A stretch of 64,000 nt of DNA from Acanthacorydalis orientalis (taxonomy: Eukaryota; Arthropoda; Insecta; Megaloptera; Corydalidae): NCBI GenBank assembly GCA_034766995.1, contig CM068313.1, forward strand, positions 26,561,825 to 26,625,824, read 5' to 3'. Positions 24,590-36,419 of this stretch are shown here, in pieces. Position 1 is the stretch's first letter, and each line of letters begins with the position of its first letter. Under the pieces are notes generated by a model, which was not told where the DNA came from, ran no database searches, and saw only the letters and a list, made by a program, of their open reading frames with translations. The position numbers and the translations under genes are program-made.

Positions 24590-25581
24590 TACGTGTTTTA
24601 ACATCTCGGTGGAAATATATTTTTGTCGTGTCAATTTCAGAACTATTTTTTTTTTGCAACTGAAAGATTATCAGAAAAGTTGTATTAGAATAGAATGTTA
24701 TATTTACAAAAAAAAGTCTGTCGAAAGAAAACTCGCAAATTACTTTTAGAATTGACATAACTTTAATTCAAAAATATTAATACGTGTTTGTATACAAAAA
24801 AAATACTATGTATTAACACGTGTATATATATATATTGTACGAGGGATGGTGTTCCAATAGTGCACGTGTCCAAAATGACTTGTGAGATAATTGATAACGA
24901 TAGACGGATGAATTCAAAATACTTTATAATGTTTTTGTCAAATTGATATATTTTCTGTTTAATTCAATATGAAATTTAAAGATCATAGATTTAAGAATTT
25001 TGTAAGAATTCATTAAGCATGATCATTTGATTATTTGTGTCAGAAAAATTAAAGGCAAAAAAGAACAGAATATGTAGAATGTTATTTCGCAGTTTCGATT
25101 TTTTTATAAAAAGCACAAATAGTTAATTTGTTCATTTTTTCCATAATTTATACTTGTAACTCATTATTTTCTACATTGAAATTTATAAAATATGCTATAA
25201 AGAAAGATTGATTGGTCATTATAGTGGTTTTTTCGTTTTACTGAAAGTAAGGAATTATTAACTGGACATAGAGCTGTTGTCATTTAGAGCAACAAAGATA
25301 AAAACAAAGCATCAAAGCACAGCATCAAAGATATTGATTGTAAAATTATACACATTGTATGGAGAATTAGTTTTTGTTTTAACTAAACTATTTCTTTTTT
25401 ATTTAACTGAACATCTTTACGCGATTATTAACAAGTGTATTAATATTAACTGAAAAAAATCCCAAGTAGTGTTAAATGACACTACTATGTAAACATTTTT
25501 TATGTACATATAGGATTTCGCCTATATTATGTATTTATTTTAAGTTTTTAGCCCGTATACTCAAAAATATTAAGTATTCCC

Positions 25582-25584
<3 letters not shown>

Positions 25585-25628
<44 letters not shown>

Positions 25629-25700
25629 AATGTGTGTGTGTGTGTATTGTATGTGTAGGCGTGTGTGTGTTGGCGTCTGTGTGTAGCGTATGTGTGCGTC
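25585..25700. repeat. (AT)n then imperfect (GT)n
   Basis: A pure AT block to 25626 is followed by about 75 bp of imperfect GT repeats with GGCG interruptions. Confidence 0.95.
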
Positions 25701-26149
25701 ATTTAATGAGTTATTATTAATCTTATTATTATGTTAATTTTAGTTACATTATTTGAAACAACGAATTCTGTATCATTATATAATGTATAAATATACGCCT
25801 GATTAAAATATATTAATGAATGGAAAAGAATGAAAATTGTATTTATTACGTTACGCTTATAATATTTTCATATAATTCTCGATTTTCAAACAGAAGTATT
25901 ATATATGAGTTTATTAAAAAAAAATGCCACATTTATTCATTTTTAGATATATTTTAAGATATCGAAGATTTTATTCTTGTGCACAAGATATTAAAAACTG
26001 AACAATGAAGTTTTAATAAATTTCTACTACATAAAATTATATACGAGAATTGAAGCACAAAAATTTAATAAAAATTAATAACCTTTCAACGCAAAAACTG
26101 AGATATAAAGCTTCTCCATAACCATCAAAGTTAATTTAATTTCCTTGTA

Positions 26150-26238
26150 TTAATAACGCATGCAATTCTGATAGCGAGTACAGTCATTTGAAAACCCAGC
26201 AGAAGCATAATACTTATAAGGGTAGTGGCCGCTGTTGC
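26150..26238 (-). CDS. candidate terminal exon with branch-point match
   Basis: On the minus strand the upstream sequence CCGCCTTTCTAACTAG, then TACGGTTCCTACAG, supplies a CTAAC branch-point match, pyrimidines and an AG. After two completing bases, 28 codons are open to TAA: NSGHYPYKYYASAGFSNDCT and onward, rich in Tyr and Ser. A second frame is also open (34 codons) and contains a membrane-like stretch (LISIMLLLGFQMTVLAIRI). GC is high against the flanks. No family is recognised. Confidence 0.3.
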
Positions 26239-26304
26239 CTGTAGGAACCGTACTAGTTAGAAAGGCGGGACACCATGTGATGGTTTTACAATACATGTTT
26301 TCAG

Positions 26305-26383
26305 TACACCTGACACCCCGCAGAATTTTGATGATGGGGGTGGGCTAATGCATGCATGGGATAAAATAGTAGGGGGAACGTAA
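26305..26383 (+). CDS. candidate exon diverging from 26150-26238
   Basis: The acceptor TTTTACAATACATGTTTTCAG ends at 26304. After one completing base, 25 codons are open (TPDTPQNFDDGGGLMHAWDK and onward) to TAA. It lies in the same island as the minus-strand candidate at 26150-26238, and the two point away from each other. It contains a run of G residues. No family is recognised. Confidence 0.22.
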
Positions 26384-26895
26384 CATGACAAATATTGCAT
26401 CACCACTATAGACCGTATTTATGTTTTACTCAGATTTATTACTGAATCATGTTTCTGTGTCAAAATATTCATTCAAGTGAGATCCCTCTCTAGTGAAATT
26501 TTAAAACATAATAGAACACATTATATGCTAAAATATTATACATACTGACACATGATGTATTCAGAAATTTGCTGTGCATTTTGACTATTGTATGAATTAT
26601 AATTAATATTTGACAAGTGTGAGGATGCGCATTTTATATTCATTTTCGAAAAATAGATTTCTGTCGGATATTGAATGCAAAAATTCATTAAAATAACAAA
26701 TAAATTCAATTATTATTATTTTTGTTCAAAATTCAATTCAGTTTTATTATTTATTTCAGTCAGAATTTTGAATATTACTATAATTTATTTTCAATGAATA
26801 CGGTAAAAATATCATATAGTATTTAGATTCATATAGTTAATTTATTAATAATTTGAATGATGTAAATAATGAAAAATAGTTTAATCTAAATAAGA

Positions 26896-26905
26896 ATATA
26901 TATGT

Positions 26906-26967
<62 letters not shown>
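26896..26967. repeat. (AT)n(AAT)n compound microsatellite
   Basis: An AT run to 26941 passes into about nine AAT units, the only trinucleotide array noted in the window. Confidence 0.97.
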
Positions 26968-26969
26968 AG

Positions 26970-27750
26970 CATACATACATTGCAAATATTTATTTCTAAA
27001 AAGTGAACTGCATAAATAAAAAAATCAGAAACTAAAAATTTCGGAAAGTAATTTATTACACCAACAAGTTTCAACATGTTGGAATAATTTGTAAAAATAT
27101 TTGTAATATAAAGGAATTTTAAGAAGAGCTGCATTACATTTGTTAGTCACAAAAATGCACAAAGATTTGCAACTAAATATTTCCAAACAATATTCGGTTC
27201 AAAATTCCGTTATAAAACACTTTAAAATAAATTCGTTTTAAAAATAATAAAATTGCTAATGTATCTAATTAAATGTATTTTAAAATAACAGTTTTATGTA
27301 TTATTTAACACATATTAAAAATTGTTTAAAATTTGCTTTCATCTTTGCTTAAATTATAACACAATAACTCTTACTTTGAAAATTAAAATAATAATTGATA
27401 AAAATTTAAATAATTATTTATTCCTGTTTCAATATATTTTAATTAAAAATGAAATATAAAAAGTGTTTAATGTTATTTTCATCTGTCAATCAATTATTTA
27501 AATAACAATTTCTTCTTAATGTATTTGAACTGGAAGTTATTTTTTAATGATACTGAAGAAAGGATATTATGTTCTGAACATATTTTATATATGAACGTAA
27601 CGATTGACTTTTCATTCAATCATATTATTATAAGATTGTGTGTATGCGTGTATATATATAAACCAAAATTCATAATTTAGTTCATTTTTTTCATTCAATA
27701 ATGAATGAAATATTAAAACCGCCCTTTTGTTCAAATTAACAAATAAGCAA
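26970..27750. other. AT-rich DNA, nothing recognised
   Basis: No GC island or splice-flanked frame. Confidence 0.55.
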
Positions 27751-27987
27751 TAAAATCCGAAGAGTGACCTCATTTTCCATATATTGTGATAGTGAATTAA
27801 TTTAGTTTAACAAAAAAAAGCACACAGATGAGTCGAGCTAGCAGCAATGTAATATATCTCGTTTTTTCCCTCAAATCACATAACAAAAAATCTGATTCAG
27901 TTGCGTATCTCTCGGAATAACAATTACACTTTTGTAAAAGATAATACGAAACGTGAAGAGTATAGTAATTGTTTTCTTTTCGACAAG

Positions 27988-28135
27988 CAACAAAAGAGAA
28001 TTTCCACTGACCCATAACGGAGCTGGTGGAGGTCTTGGGGGAATCGTTAATGGCGACACGATCTCACAATATATACGAATCAAGAAGAATCTGCCCGATC
28101 AGTCCGATGTTCGTATCCGATCGAGGCAATGGAGT
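27988..28135 (+). CDS. candidate internal exon, 49 codons
   Basis: The acceptor TTGTTTTCTTTTCGACAAG ends at 27987, and the donor GGAGT|GTAAGC begins at 28136. After one completing base, 49 codons fill the 148-nt unit without a stop and leave phase 0. The peptide has a Gly-rich turn (HNGAGGGLGGIVNGDTISQY) followed by a basic region (IRIKKNLPDQSDVRIRSRQW). GC is near 47% against roughly 20% outside. Overlapping minus-strand ORFs (27797-28015, 27871-28083) are probably shadows. No domain is recognised, but the combination of signals is good. Confidence 0.4.
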
Positions 28136-28189
28136 GTAAGCATTATACACACCTACAGAGTTCTTTGAGTCAATAAGTATTTGATAACG

Positions 28190-28300
28190 GTACACTTGCG
28201 ACAATGAAGCTGGAGACGGCTATATGGGGCAACTACCACAACCACCGGGTGCTATCACTCTTACCGTCTTCTTTCCCTGGTTAAAATTTATAGTTTTGTT
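28190..28300. other. GC-rich tail of island
   Basis: GC-rich sequence with a + frame open for about 30 codons (MKLETAIWGNYHNHRVLSLL inside it) and, on the minus strand, a GTAAGA donor after AAGACG. There are competing signals on both strands; unresolved. Confidence 0.25.
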
Positions 28301-28538
28301 TTTTACAGCATCGCTGAAGAGTTTCAAACTTTCGAGCGTGTTCTTTTTATGGTAGATTGTTTTGTTGCAAGATTGCTTACTAAAGCTACTTTTTTCAGGT
28401 CACATGAAATTATAGTGAAAATTTATTACACAAAGTTTTTTGTACTCAAATATAAATATCGTTTAGTTGAATACACAAGATTCATAAAAAGTTGCATACA
28501 TATACAAAAACACTTAATACATTACATGTATATATGAA

Positions 28539-28548
28539 TGTATGTATG

Positions 28549-28611
<63 letters not shown>
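28539..28611. repeat. (GTAT)n(AT)n compound microsatellite
   Basis: GTAT tetramers pass into about 25 AT units. Confidence 0.96.
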
Positions 28612-28613
<2 letters not shown>

Positions 28614-29021
28614 TAGTTGATTTACAACTAGATTTTATTCGGTTTATTCAAGTTATTACTACAAAAAATTTAAAAATACAGAGAAAAATTATTTTCAAAC
28701 AATTATAAAAAAAAATCAGGTTTTATAAATATATTAAATCATTTTTATTCAGTATCATAATTTTTATTCAATATTGTGATTTATACTTAAATATAAATAC
28801 TTATTTATAAAGTATTTTGAATTTTCAGTTTGTTTACTAAATAAAATTGATATTAATATGAATTTTTACTTGTATTTCCTGATAAAAATTTTGTCTTTCA
28901 TAGAAGTCACGATTAAAATCATGATTTTTTTTTCACTAGAGTGATTTGTTATTGTTAATTTAATTTTTTATGACTACAAATAGTCTGTAATGAATGTTTT
29001 ATCAAATAAAATTTTATTATT

Positions 29022-29022
29022 C

Positions 29023-29054
<32 letters not shown>
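29022..29054. repeat. (AT)n microsatellite
   Basis: About 16 AT units with one C interruption. Confidence 0.94.
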
Positions 29055-29059
<5 letters not shown>

Positions 29060-30138
29060 TTATTTGAAAGTTCGCAAACAAATGTTTGTAATAAACGAAC
29101 GTTGTCGAACACTAGAAAATATAACATGCTCCATTACAATGTCGAGGTAGACTGACATATTGCATCGTTTTAGTTAAAGTCTAGAGATTTATAACATTGT
29201 TCATATGTGCTATCCATCATGGATTCAGAGATGAGGATGTAGACATTGCTCTCCGACACGCATCTATTCAAAGAGATAAAGGGTTGAAGTAAAACCATAG
29301 TTGCATACAGCTCACGTTCGTCTATGTGAATGTTTCCATAAAAACAAAAGATTTTTCTGTCCGTTCTTTGAATAACAAATTACAGATGTGATAAATTATC
29401 TAAACACTATTTCAACATCTTTTGTTGTATCTAATCACAGGTAATTTTAATGAATACACTCCAATAACAGATTAATACATTTTCTATCCAAGAGTATTTA
29501 TCAAGAGTATTTATTCCTATAAAACATATTTTATATTTTGCGATGAGTTGTTTTGAAATTTTCATATATTATTTGCAATATACAATAAACAGTAAACATA
29601 GCACGATAAAAAATTAACAATTTTCAGATACACGCTTTTTTCGAAACAAGTTATTTAATATTCACAAACAAGATCGTTTCAATATGAATCTGCACGATTT
29701 AACACGGACGTTGAAGTAAATAATTAATAAAACGATGACCATTTAACGAATTATTGTATATAAAAACTTCGGTATTCATTGGTTGAATATTATTTGCGTA
29801 CGCATTGCTGAATAGTTCACAAGTAAATATCAAAACAACGAATGTCACAAATTAACCCACGCAATGTAATGTTCACTTCAGAGATCCAATACGAAAATTC
29901 ATGGGTAAGAAAGAAAGAACACGCATTTACTGTCGTAACAAAACGGTGGTAGGTTTATCTATTTTCCTGATATTGGAATTGTTGAACAAAGTTGTTTGTA
30001 TACTAAATTTATGTTTCATCCGAACGGTTTTTTGTCGATGCATAATTTAGTTTTTACGTTGAAGATATTCTGATGTATACGTTTTGTTTTGGTAATATTT
30101 GAGCGGTATTTATATCAGAAAAACAAGGTCTGTTTTTA

Positions 30139-30143
<5 letters not shown>

Positions 30144-30201
<58 letters not shown>
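30144..30201. repeat. (AT)n microsatellite
   Basis: About 28 AT units with one TG interruption at 30191. Confidence 0.96.
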
Positions 30202-30203
<2 letters not shown>

Positions 30204-30365
30204 GCGTGCCTGCCTTTCAATATTTAATAAAGAACTTTATCCACAAATATAAAGTGCGACATGATTTAATTACAAAATAAAGGAGGATTGCTACATTAGT
30301 CATAATATTTCAAAATAAAATTTAAACGTATTTTAGTCGGATTAACAGCGACAATGAAAAAAAGC

Positions 30366-30366
30366 A

Positions 30367-30405
<39 letters not shown>
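30366..30405. repeat. (AT)n microsatellite
   Basis: AT units with one C interruption. Confidence 0.95.
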
Positions 30406-30875
30406 TGACAGATAAATAGATATACTCGCTAATAATTAAGATAATTATAATATAACGTTTAATATTATTTAAGCAAATTATTATTTACAGAAACCTATTA
30501 TAGAATAATAATTGACGTCAAAAGCTTAGACCATTGTTGTTTGATTTAAAGTGATTAATTAAAACTAATAACTACACAATCCTTTAGCATGAATTTCAGT
30601 CACTCTTGGCAATAACTACATTGTCATTAGAATACAAAGTTATTAATTGTCCATTTATCGATGATAAAGGATCCGTCATCCGCAATATAGAGTTTCTATA
30701 TAGCGAAACTATCATCTCATTTACATTCACATCACAGAAAGCCCATAGCCTTATTGATTTGCAATCTACTAAATACTAAATAAATTCGAAGATGTAATAG
30801 TTAAGCTCGACTATCAAAACAGAAACGCAATCAAAATCATAGTATTATCTAGTTTTACTTATGTTGTCGAATTGA

Positions 30876-30878
<3 letters not shown>

Positions 30879-30942
<64 letters not shown>
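30879..30942. repeat. (AT)n microsatellite
   Basis: A long run of 32 uninterrupted AT units. Confidence 0.97.
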
Positions 30943-30944
<2 letters not shown>

Positions 30945-31244
30945 CGTTTATTTCAATCTACTACGAGTATTATCATGATAAACTAATAGTTTATGTTCTG
31001 CATATAAATATTATTATTTATAAATACTATTTATTTATAAATTCATTTTTCATAATACCACACCGCAGATAATGTTTATATTATTAAAAATTCGATTAAT
31101 ATATTAAAGTAAGACGCTGAAAAATAAATTTAATGAACATTTTCTACTCAATTTAATAGTAAATAATTATACAGGATTAATTGTCATGCATGTATTTGTC
31201 TGAATTTAAATTTAACGAAATTTAAAAGTAAATAGAATTATTTA

Positions 31245-31253
31245 CTCTCTCTA

Positions 31254-31318
<65 letters not shown>

Positions 31319-31332
31319 AAATATATATATAT
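31245..31332. repeat. (CT)n(AT)n compound microsatellite
   Basis: CT run to 31272, then AT with a GTATGTATAA interruption. It is the inverse of the AT-AG arrays at 10312 and 19449. Confidence 0.96.
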
Positions 31333-31899
31333 AGTTCCGATAGTCGTAAATAAATATTTCAGTACGGAATGTGTTTTTTAAATTATATATAATCTGATCA
31401 AATAGTCTTAAAAGTTTCATTATCATTTTGAATTATTCATAAATTAATTATATCAGATATCTATTCTCTCGTCGCTAATTTTAAATTATTTACGGTTGAA
31501 TTATTTATTTATTCAGTAACTGAATAATCTAATAAGTATATCGATTAAAGTTTAAAACTTTTACTTTATTAATTTGAATAAAACTCTATAAAAAGTTTTA
31601 ATATTTTAAATAATTATAAAGTGAATATCTACAAATAGAGCATCAATGTAAAAATAAAGATTCTAATGTATGTGACATTTTTCCGATACTGATCGATTCA
31701 ATATTTGTTCTAAATTTATACATTTTCCTTGTTCATTCCGATAACTAAGTAACTACTCAAAGTTATTTGTTATCAATTGCTCTTCATTATTTCCGTCACT
31801 GGGAACTGTTAGATTATTTTAAATTCACTCAACCACGTAACCAATATATGAAAATGAACCCTGACAGTTCAATAACTCATTCAATGTTATGAATGCTAA

Positions 31900-32260
31900 T
31901 CACACACCTTCAAAGGCAAAAACTCAATTTCTCATCAAAATTTCCATCTCGAGACGCACACAAACTCATTAACACACGGCCATAAATTGTGTCTCGCCTC
32001 TGCGTCAAAGCCACATCACCTTCGATGACTACTCCTTCTTCGTCTCCTCATACGCTGACATAGCACACGTGCTCCAGGAACTAAAACGTTTCCGGTAACT
32101 TACTAGTGAAGAAAGCCAGCGCTTACACCATTCCCCAGCACCAACACCGAATACTATTGATGTAATAATGACTGCGAATTAACTTGTCCCGCAAGTTGAA
32201 TACGCCTCGAAGAAAACATACGTTGAACCAACAACCTACAACCCAGCCCTTTACATCTGT
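31900..32260. other. GC island with competing splice signals
   Basis: One of the largest islands. On + it holds a long pyrimidine tract (ACTCCTTCTTCGTCTCCTCA) ending in a CTGACATAG acceptor at 32063. On minus it holds a donor GGT|GTAAGC near 32136, preceded by frames open for more than 30 codons (for example CKGLGCRLLVQRMFSSRRIQ). The strand cannot be decided. Confidence 0.3.
32064..32094 (+). CDS. candidate 31-nt microexon
   Basis: It lies between a very strong acceptor (pyrimidine tract, CTGAC branch match, ATAG) and a donor CCG|GTAACT. Two of three frames are open across it (for example HVLQELKRF). Its short length gives little coding evidence. Confidence 0.22.
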
Positions 32261-32299
32261 TCGTATAAGTTATTTGAACCTTATCTTATCTCTGAATTG

Positions 32300-33400
32300 A
32301 TCATTTGTTATACGAGAGTCTCGATATTTTTTTCGAGAATTAATGATACACTTTACAATAAATGTTATTCATGATGGATAATTACTTTTTTTCACTAATA
32401 CTTTAAGTTTTGTGCGTGGACTCTTCCGTAATTGATTATATCAAGAAAAAACATTAAATAATTTTTGTTTCCAAATTTCAATATATTTACATTTTCAAAT
32501 AAACAAAAACATTCAAATTTAAAACTACATAATTATATAACTATATAAATTATAAACAAAAAAGGCTACTTGTTTTATTTGAAAAATATGATATTTTAAT
32601 TTGGTGCGATATTTAAAATCTTCTTATTAAACATATTTTTGGTAATATACACAATCATTCCATTTTTAAAAATTTCAAACAAAAGTTATAAATTTATTTC
32701 ATACTGTTTATTCTTTATTTAATACTATTTATCACTTTAGTCTTTGTTATTCAAAATGTTCTAAAGAGTGAAGCTTCTGAATGATTTTCCAAATAAACTT
32801 GCTTTATTATAGAAAAAAATTATATCATAAAAATGTATTCAAATTAATGATGTTGATTAACAAATAGCATGGTGGGTATTCGAATTAAATCTACTCAACA
32901 TTTACTATACGAACTTTAAAGATTTTATTTATTTAAAAACTTTACACTGCATATAAAATAAAATTACAATAAAGAAATTTTTAAAGACGAAGTTAATTAA
33001 AATTCAGTGTTAATAAATTCATATATGGACACAAAATATAAATTTCATATAAACAATTTGATGCCATTACGTCTTTTTATTGAATATTATACAGCAGAAA
33101 AGTAATTATTTTTGTTAGAATATAATAAATAAAAAATATATAAATTCAGTAAATAACCATCCCACGAACGATTTAAATTAATAAGCTTTTTTCTATTCAA
33201 CAGCTTTAAATGATACAACAAAGTGCACTTTTCGAACACGAAAGTACCTGCAAATCATTTAATTATCATTTACACAACATTAATGAAGTGAAACTGTCAA
33301 TTGTTTATCGATTCGAGAACACTTAAATGTATGATGATGTATCGAATAGTGTTCCTACGTTCAAAACACCTATGTTATCTCTATCATTGTAATTTATCAT
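32300..33400. other. AT-rich DNA, nothing recognised
   Basis: No island, array or splice-flanked frame. Confidence 0.55.
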
Positions 33401-33424
33401 ACATCTGTTCTATATTCAAAGCTG

Positions 33425-33640
33425 CACTCTACAGTCAGTCTAACAAGATGGAGCCTACCCCGTAATTAACAGGCGGGTACGACTAAATAAAGGACGGGAT
33501 TAAGGGTGGATGAGGCGATGCAAAGATACGCATTCGGAATATAGATGACAATTTACATCAAGAGATCCTAGCCAGTTAGAAATACCCGTTAGCGTGTCGC
33601 CCGTTGTTTTTAAATTCGTTAAAATAAACGATGCGTTTCG
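33425..33640. other. GC island
   Basis: It contains a perfect arthropod initiator word TCAGTC (33435-33440) but no TATA box at the right distance and no downstream element match. A five-codon ATG frame follows. It could be a TATA-less start site or a non-coding exon. A 12-mer ACCCGTTAGCGT (33584-33595) recurs at 849-860 in another island. Confidence 0.28.
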
Positions 33641-33713
33641 ATTTCGAAAACCGCAGTTATAGTGTCGAGTTTATTTTGAATTCGTTTCATTCATCAGAAC
33701 AGCTCGAGTGAAA

Positions 33714-33782
33714 ATGTGTGCCATTGAAGCAGGCTTTAATTTAATATCAACTGAAGTATTGGAACAGTTGATTGGTCCATAA
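33714..33782 (+). CDS. small ORF, 22 aa, doubtful
   Basis: ATG in a good insect start context (GTGAAAATG) opens 22 codons, MCAIEAGFNLISTEVLEQLI then GP, and a stop. It might be a short peptide or an upstream ORF in a leader exon. No other support. Confidence 0.18.
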   Translation: MCAIEAGFNLISTEVLEQLIGP

Positions 33783-33935
33783 CAACTGACAAAAAAATGT
33801 TTCAATTTCAGCGCCCCGAACGAAGAGGGTAGATCAAAGTTTTTTTAGTCTACTTGTTATTATGGGATTACGTGATTACCTTTTTTGCTTAATATTGAAT
33901 TTCAATCGAATATGAAAAAGTTTATTTTTCACATT

Positions 33936-33941
33936 TATATA

Positions 33942-33994
<53 letters not shown>
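33936..33994. repeat. (AT)n microsatellite
   Basis: About 29 AT units with a single GC interruption. Confidence 0.96.
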
Positions 33995-33996
<2 letters not shown>

Positions 33997-34143
33997 CGTT
34001 ATTATTAAGTATGTAAACCCGAAAATATATTTTTCTTTAATAAAAAAATATATAACAATTAATTCTATACTTAAAAAAGAATAGATCAAAAACATTTTTT
34101 AATTAAAAGCCAATACAATCGTTAAGAATGTATTTTTTAATAC

Positions 34144-34145
<2 letters not shown>

Positions 34146-34174
<29 letters not shown>
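34146..34174. repeat. (AT)n microsatellite
   Basis: About 14 AT units. Confidence 0.93.
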
Positions 34175-34177
<3 letters not shown>

Positions 34178-34235
34178 TAACTACATTAACAGTACATGCG
34201 AAAACTAAAATATACAGATATATATATATATATAA

Positions 34236-34334
34236 TCAGTGAAACTGAGCTTCAGGCAAACTGACTGATATGAAATTGATCGCAGTTTCAAAACCGTAAA
34301 ACCACGAGATAATACCAATTCCCAAGCCTCTCAT
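34236..34334 (-). CDS. candidate terminal exon, 32 aa
   Basis: On the minus strand the acceptor GACCGTGTTTGTTTTGGACAG is followed exactly by ATG and 32 codons to TGA: MRGLGIGIISWFYGFETAIN then FISVSLPEAQFH. The peptide is hydrophobic at its start. It abuts a short AT array on its 3' side, which leaves little room for a 3' UTR signal. No family is recognised. Confidence 0.25.
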   Translation of the reverse strand: MRGLGIGIISWFYGFETAINFISVSLPEAQFH

Positions 34335-34608
34335 CTGTCCAAAACAAACACGGTCGGCTAGACTTTTATTACGATATTTATAAAAAAAAAAGAATAAACG
34401 TTTTTTCTGTCTGTTTGTCAACATTGGGTAAATAAAAGCAGCATCACTCTATTAACATTATATATTGTAAGTTCATTAGTTTGTTTTAAACAATCAATCA
34501 ATCCTAACATCACGATTTACAAAACACATAAATTAACACACATACATGCACATTGATGAAATACAGAAGTTTACACACGCTCACACATTCAAAAACACAT
34601 CCACATAC

Positions 34609-34611
<3 letters not shown>

Positions 34612-34680
<69 letters not shown>
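34612..34680. repeat. (AT)n microsatellite
   Basis: A long run of about 34 AT units. Confidence 0.97.
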
Positions 34681-34681
<1 letters not shown>

Positions 34682-34780
34682 GAAAAGTTATAAGTTAACA
34701 AGCAGGCACTCTAATTAATTTATGAACAATAGCACAATAAATCTGCTTATAAAATGATTCTATATATTCTTTTTTATGTT

Positions 34781-34786
34781 GTATAC

Positions 34787-34885
<99 letters not shown>

Positions 34886-34892
34886 CATATAT
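34781..34892. repeat. interrupted (AT)n array, 112 bp
   Basis: The longest AT-type tract in the window, broken at intervals by ATACAT. Confidence 0.96.
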
Positions 34893-35159
34893 TACTATGT
34901 ATTATTTAATGACATCTGCAAAAAAAAAAAACATTCCGAATTAAAAGAAAAAACAGTACAATAAATACTAACAAGTACAAATAGTATAAAATTGATAACT
35001 GTAATGATAATAAATTCGAATAGCTTTTAACAATGATTGACGGTATCCAAGAATATAATATATTTTAATAAAACACCTGCGAGTTTATCTCTTTTCAATG
35101 TATGCTGATGTACATCAATAAATGTGTTCATGGTCCAACATATATCACCATCCCTATGA

Positions 35160-35272
35160 TCAGATAAGGCCCACGGGGCACATAAGCACCCTCCGTCCGA
35201 CAAAGGCATGCGAATGCAAAATATATTCCACAGTTGCACACACCTCAGTCCCTAACGAGTCAGCTATTAATT
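35160..35272 (-). CDS. candidate exon in GC island, unresolved frame
   Basis: On the minus strand, after an AAAAATACAG acceptor and two completing bases, 36 codons are open (LIADSLGTEVCATVEYILHS and onward) to TGA. An overlapping minus frame at 35027-35239 is also open and carries a good donor (CTCGCAG|GTGTTT) near 35078, giving a different peptide (MPLSDGGCLCAPWALSDHRD and onward). Either frame could be real. The island is clearly GC-enriched. Confidence 0.25.
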
Positions 35273-35359
35273 CTGTATTTTTGTCTCCCCATACGTGATG
35301 TTGTATAGTTCGTCTCGTTGTCTAGCTAACAGCAACATGAGACTTGGGGGGAGTTTTTA

Positions 35360-36374
35360 TATTATTTTTTGTCACGTTTTGGGAAACTTTTATAATTAAA
35401 TTTTTTGAAATTGGCTTTTAGATATAACATGAGTTAAGTACTTAATTTTTATAATCACGCACGCACTAATATAGAAGTAAAAAAGTAATTTGTTATTTGA
35501 ACGAAAATCAAATTAAATTATAAAAATTTAATTATTTTTTATAACAAAATTAAATCAGATGTATAAAAATAAACTGAACTAACAATATTTTATTTAGTTA
35601 TAAAAGATTAAGAATTACTCTTGAAAATAAATTGAAATACAAGACACAATAGATACAAAAAATCATGAAGAGTAGTTGAAAAAAATGTTTTACTCTCTAA
35701 ATTCTATTAAATTGGTATATAACCTACATAAAATTCAATCATGAATAATATTTAACTTACTATTATTCTTTAATACTAATCATTTAGTTTCATATCTTGA
35801 ATTTGAACAAGAATACGAATAGAATTGTGAAATTTAGAATTGTATAAAAAGAATTCCAAAAAAAATCACATTAATATGTATCATTAACATGTAATACGAT
35901 ACAGAAATTACTTTTTTTAATTAATATAAGCACATTACTTAAAAATATACAATTACTAGAGAAAAAGAATATATTATTTATTCTATTATTATCAGTAGTT
36001 TATAAATAACAATTTAATTTTTATTCAAGTAAATATAAATAATTATACTATTTTTCTTATTTTTTTTTTAACAAATAAATTATTTTTATCCACCAACAAT
36101 AAAATTGTTTTCTGATTAAAATGTCCAATAGATGATTACAGATCATTATTGTTTATTACTTATACCTATTTTGATCGCAATGTCATCATTATCAATATGC
36201 CAACAAGGTACAGAAAAAGTCCCAACGTAAAGGTAAAGAAAAAGATAAATTTGCGAAATTAAATTTAGTGACAGTGTCAGAAATTTATTACATACTATAC
36301 TTGGTAAAGTTTAATTATTATAAATACATAACAAAAAGTACTTCGTAAATGTCAAACACAACATATTCTTTACT

Positions 36375-36419
<45 letters not shown>

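Larger units (their letters stand above)
28620..31850. other. AT-rich desert with microsatellites
   Basis: Mild GC rises at 29210-29330 and 30600-30720 hold no supported frame. Several AT arrays are listed separately. Confidence 0.55.

Noticed and set aside
33435..33440. TCAGTC initiator as a promoter
   Set aside because: No TATA box 30 bp upstream and no downstream promoter element at +28. The hexamer alone is too common.
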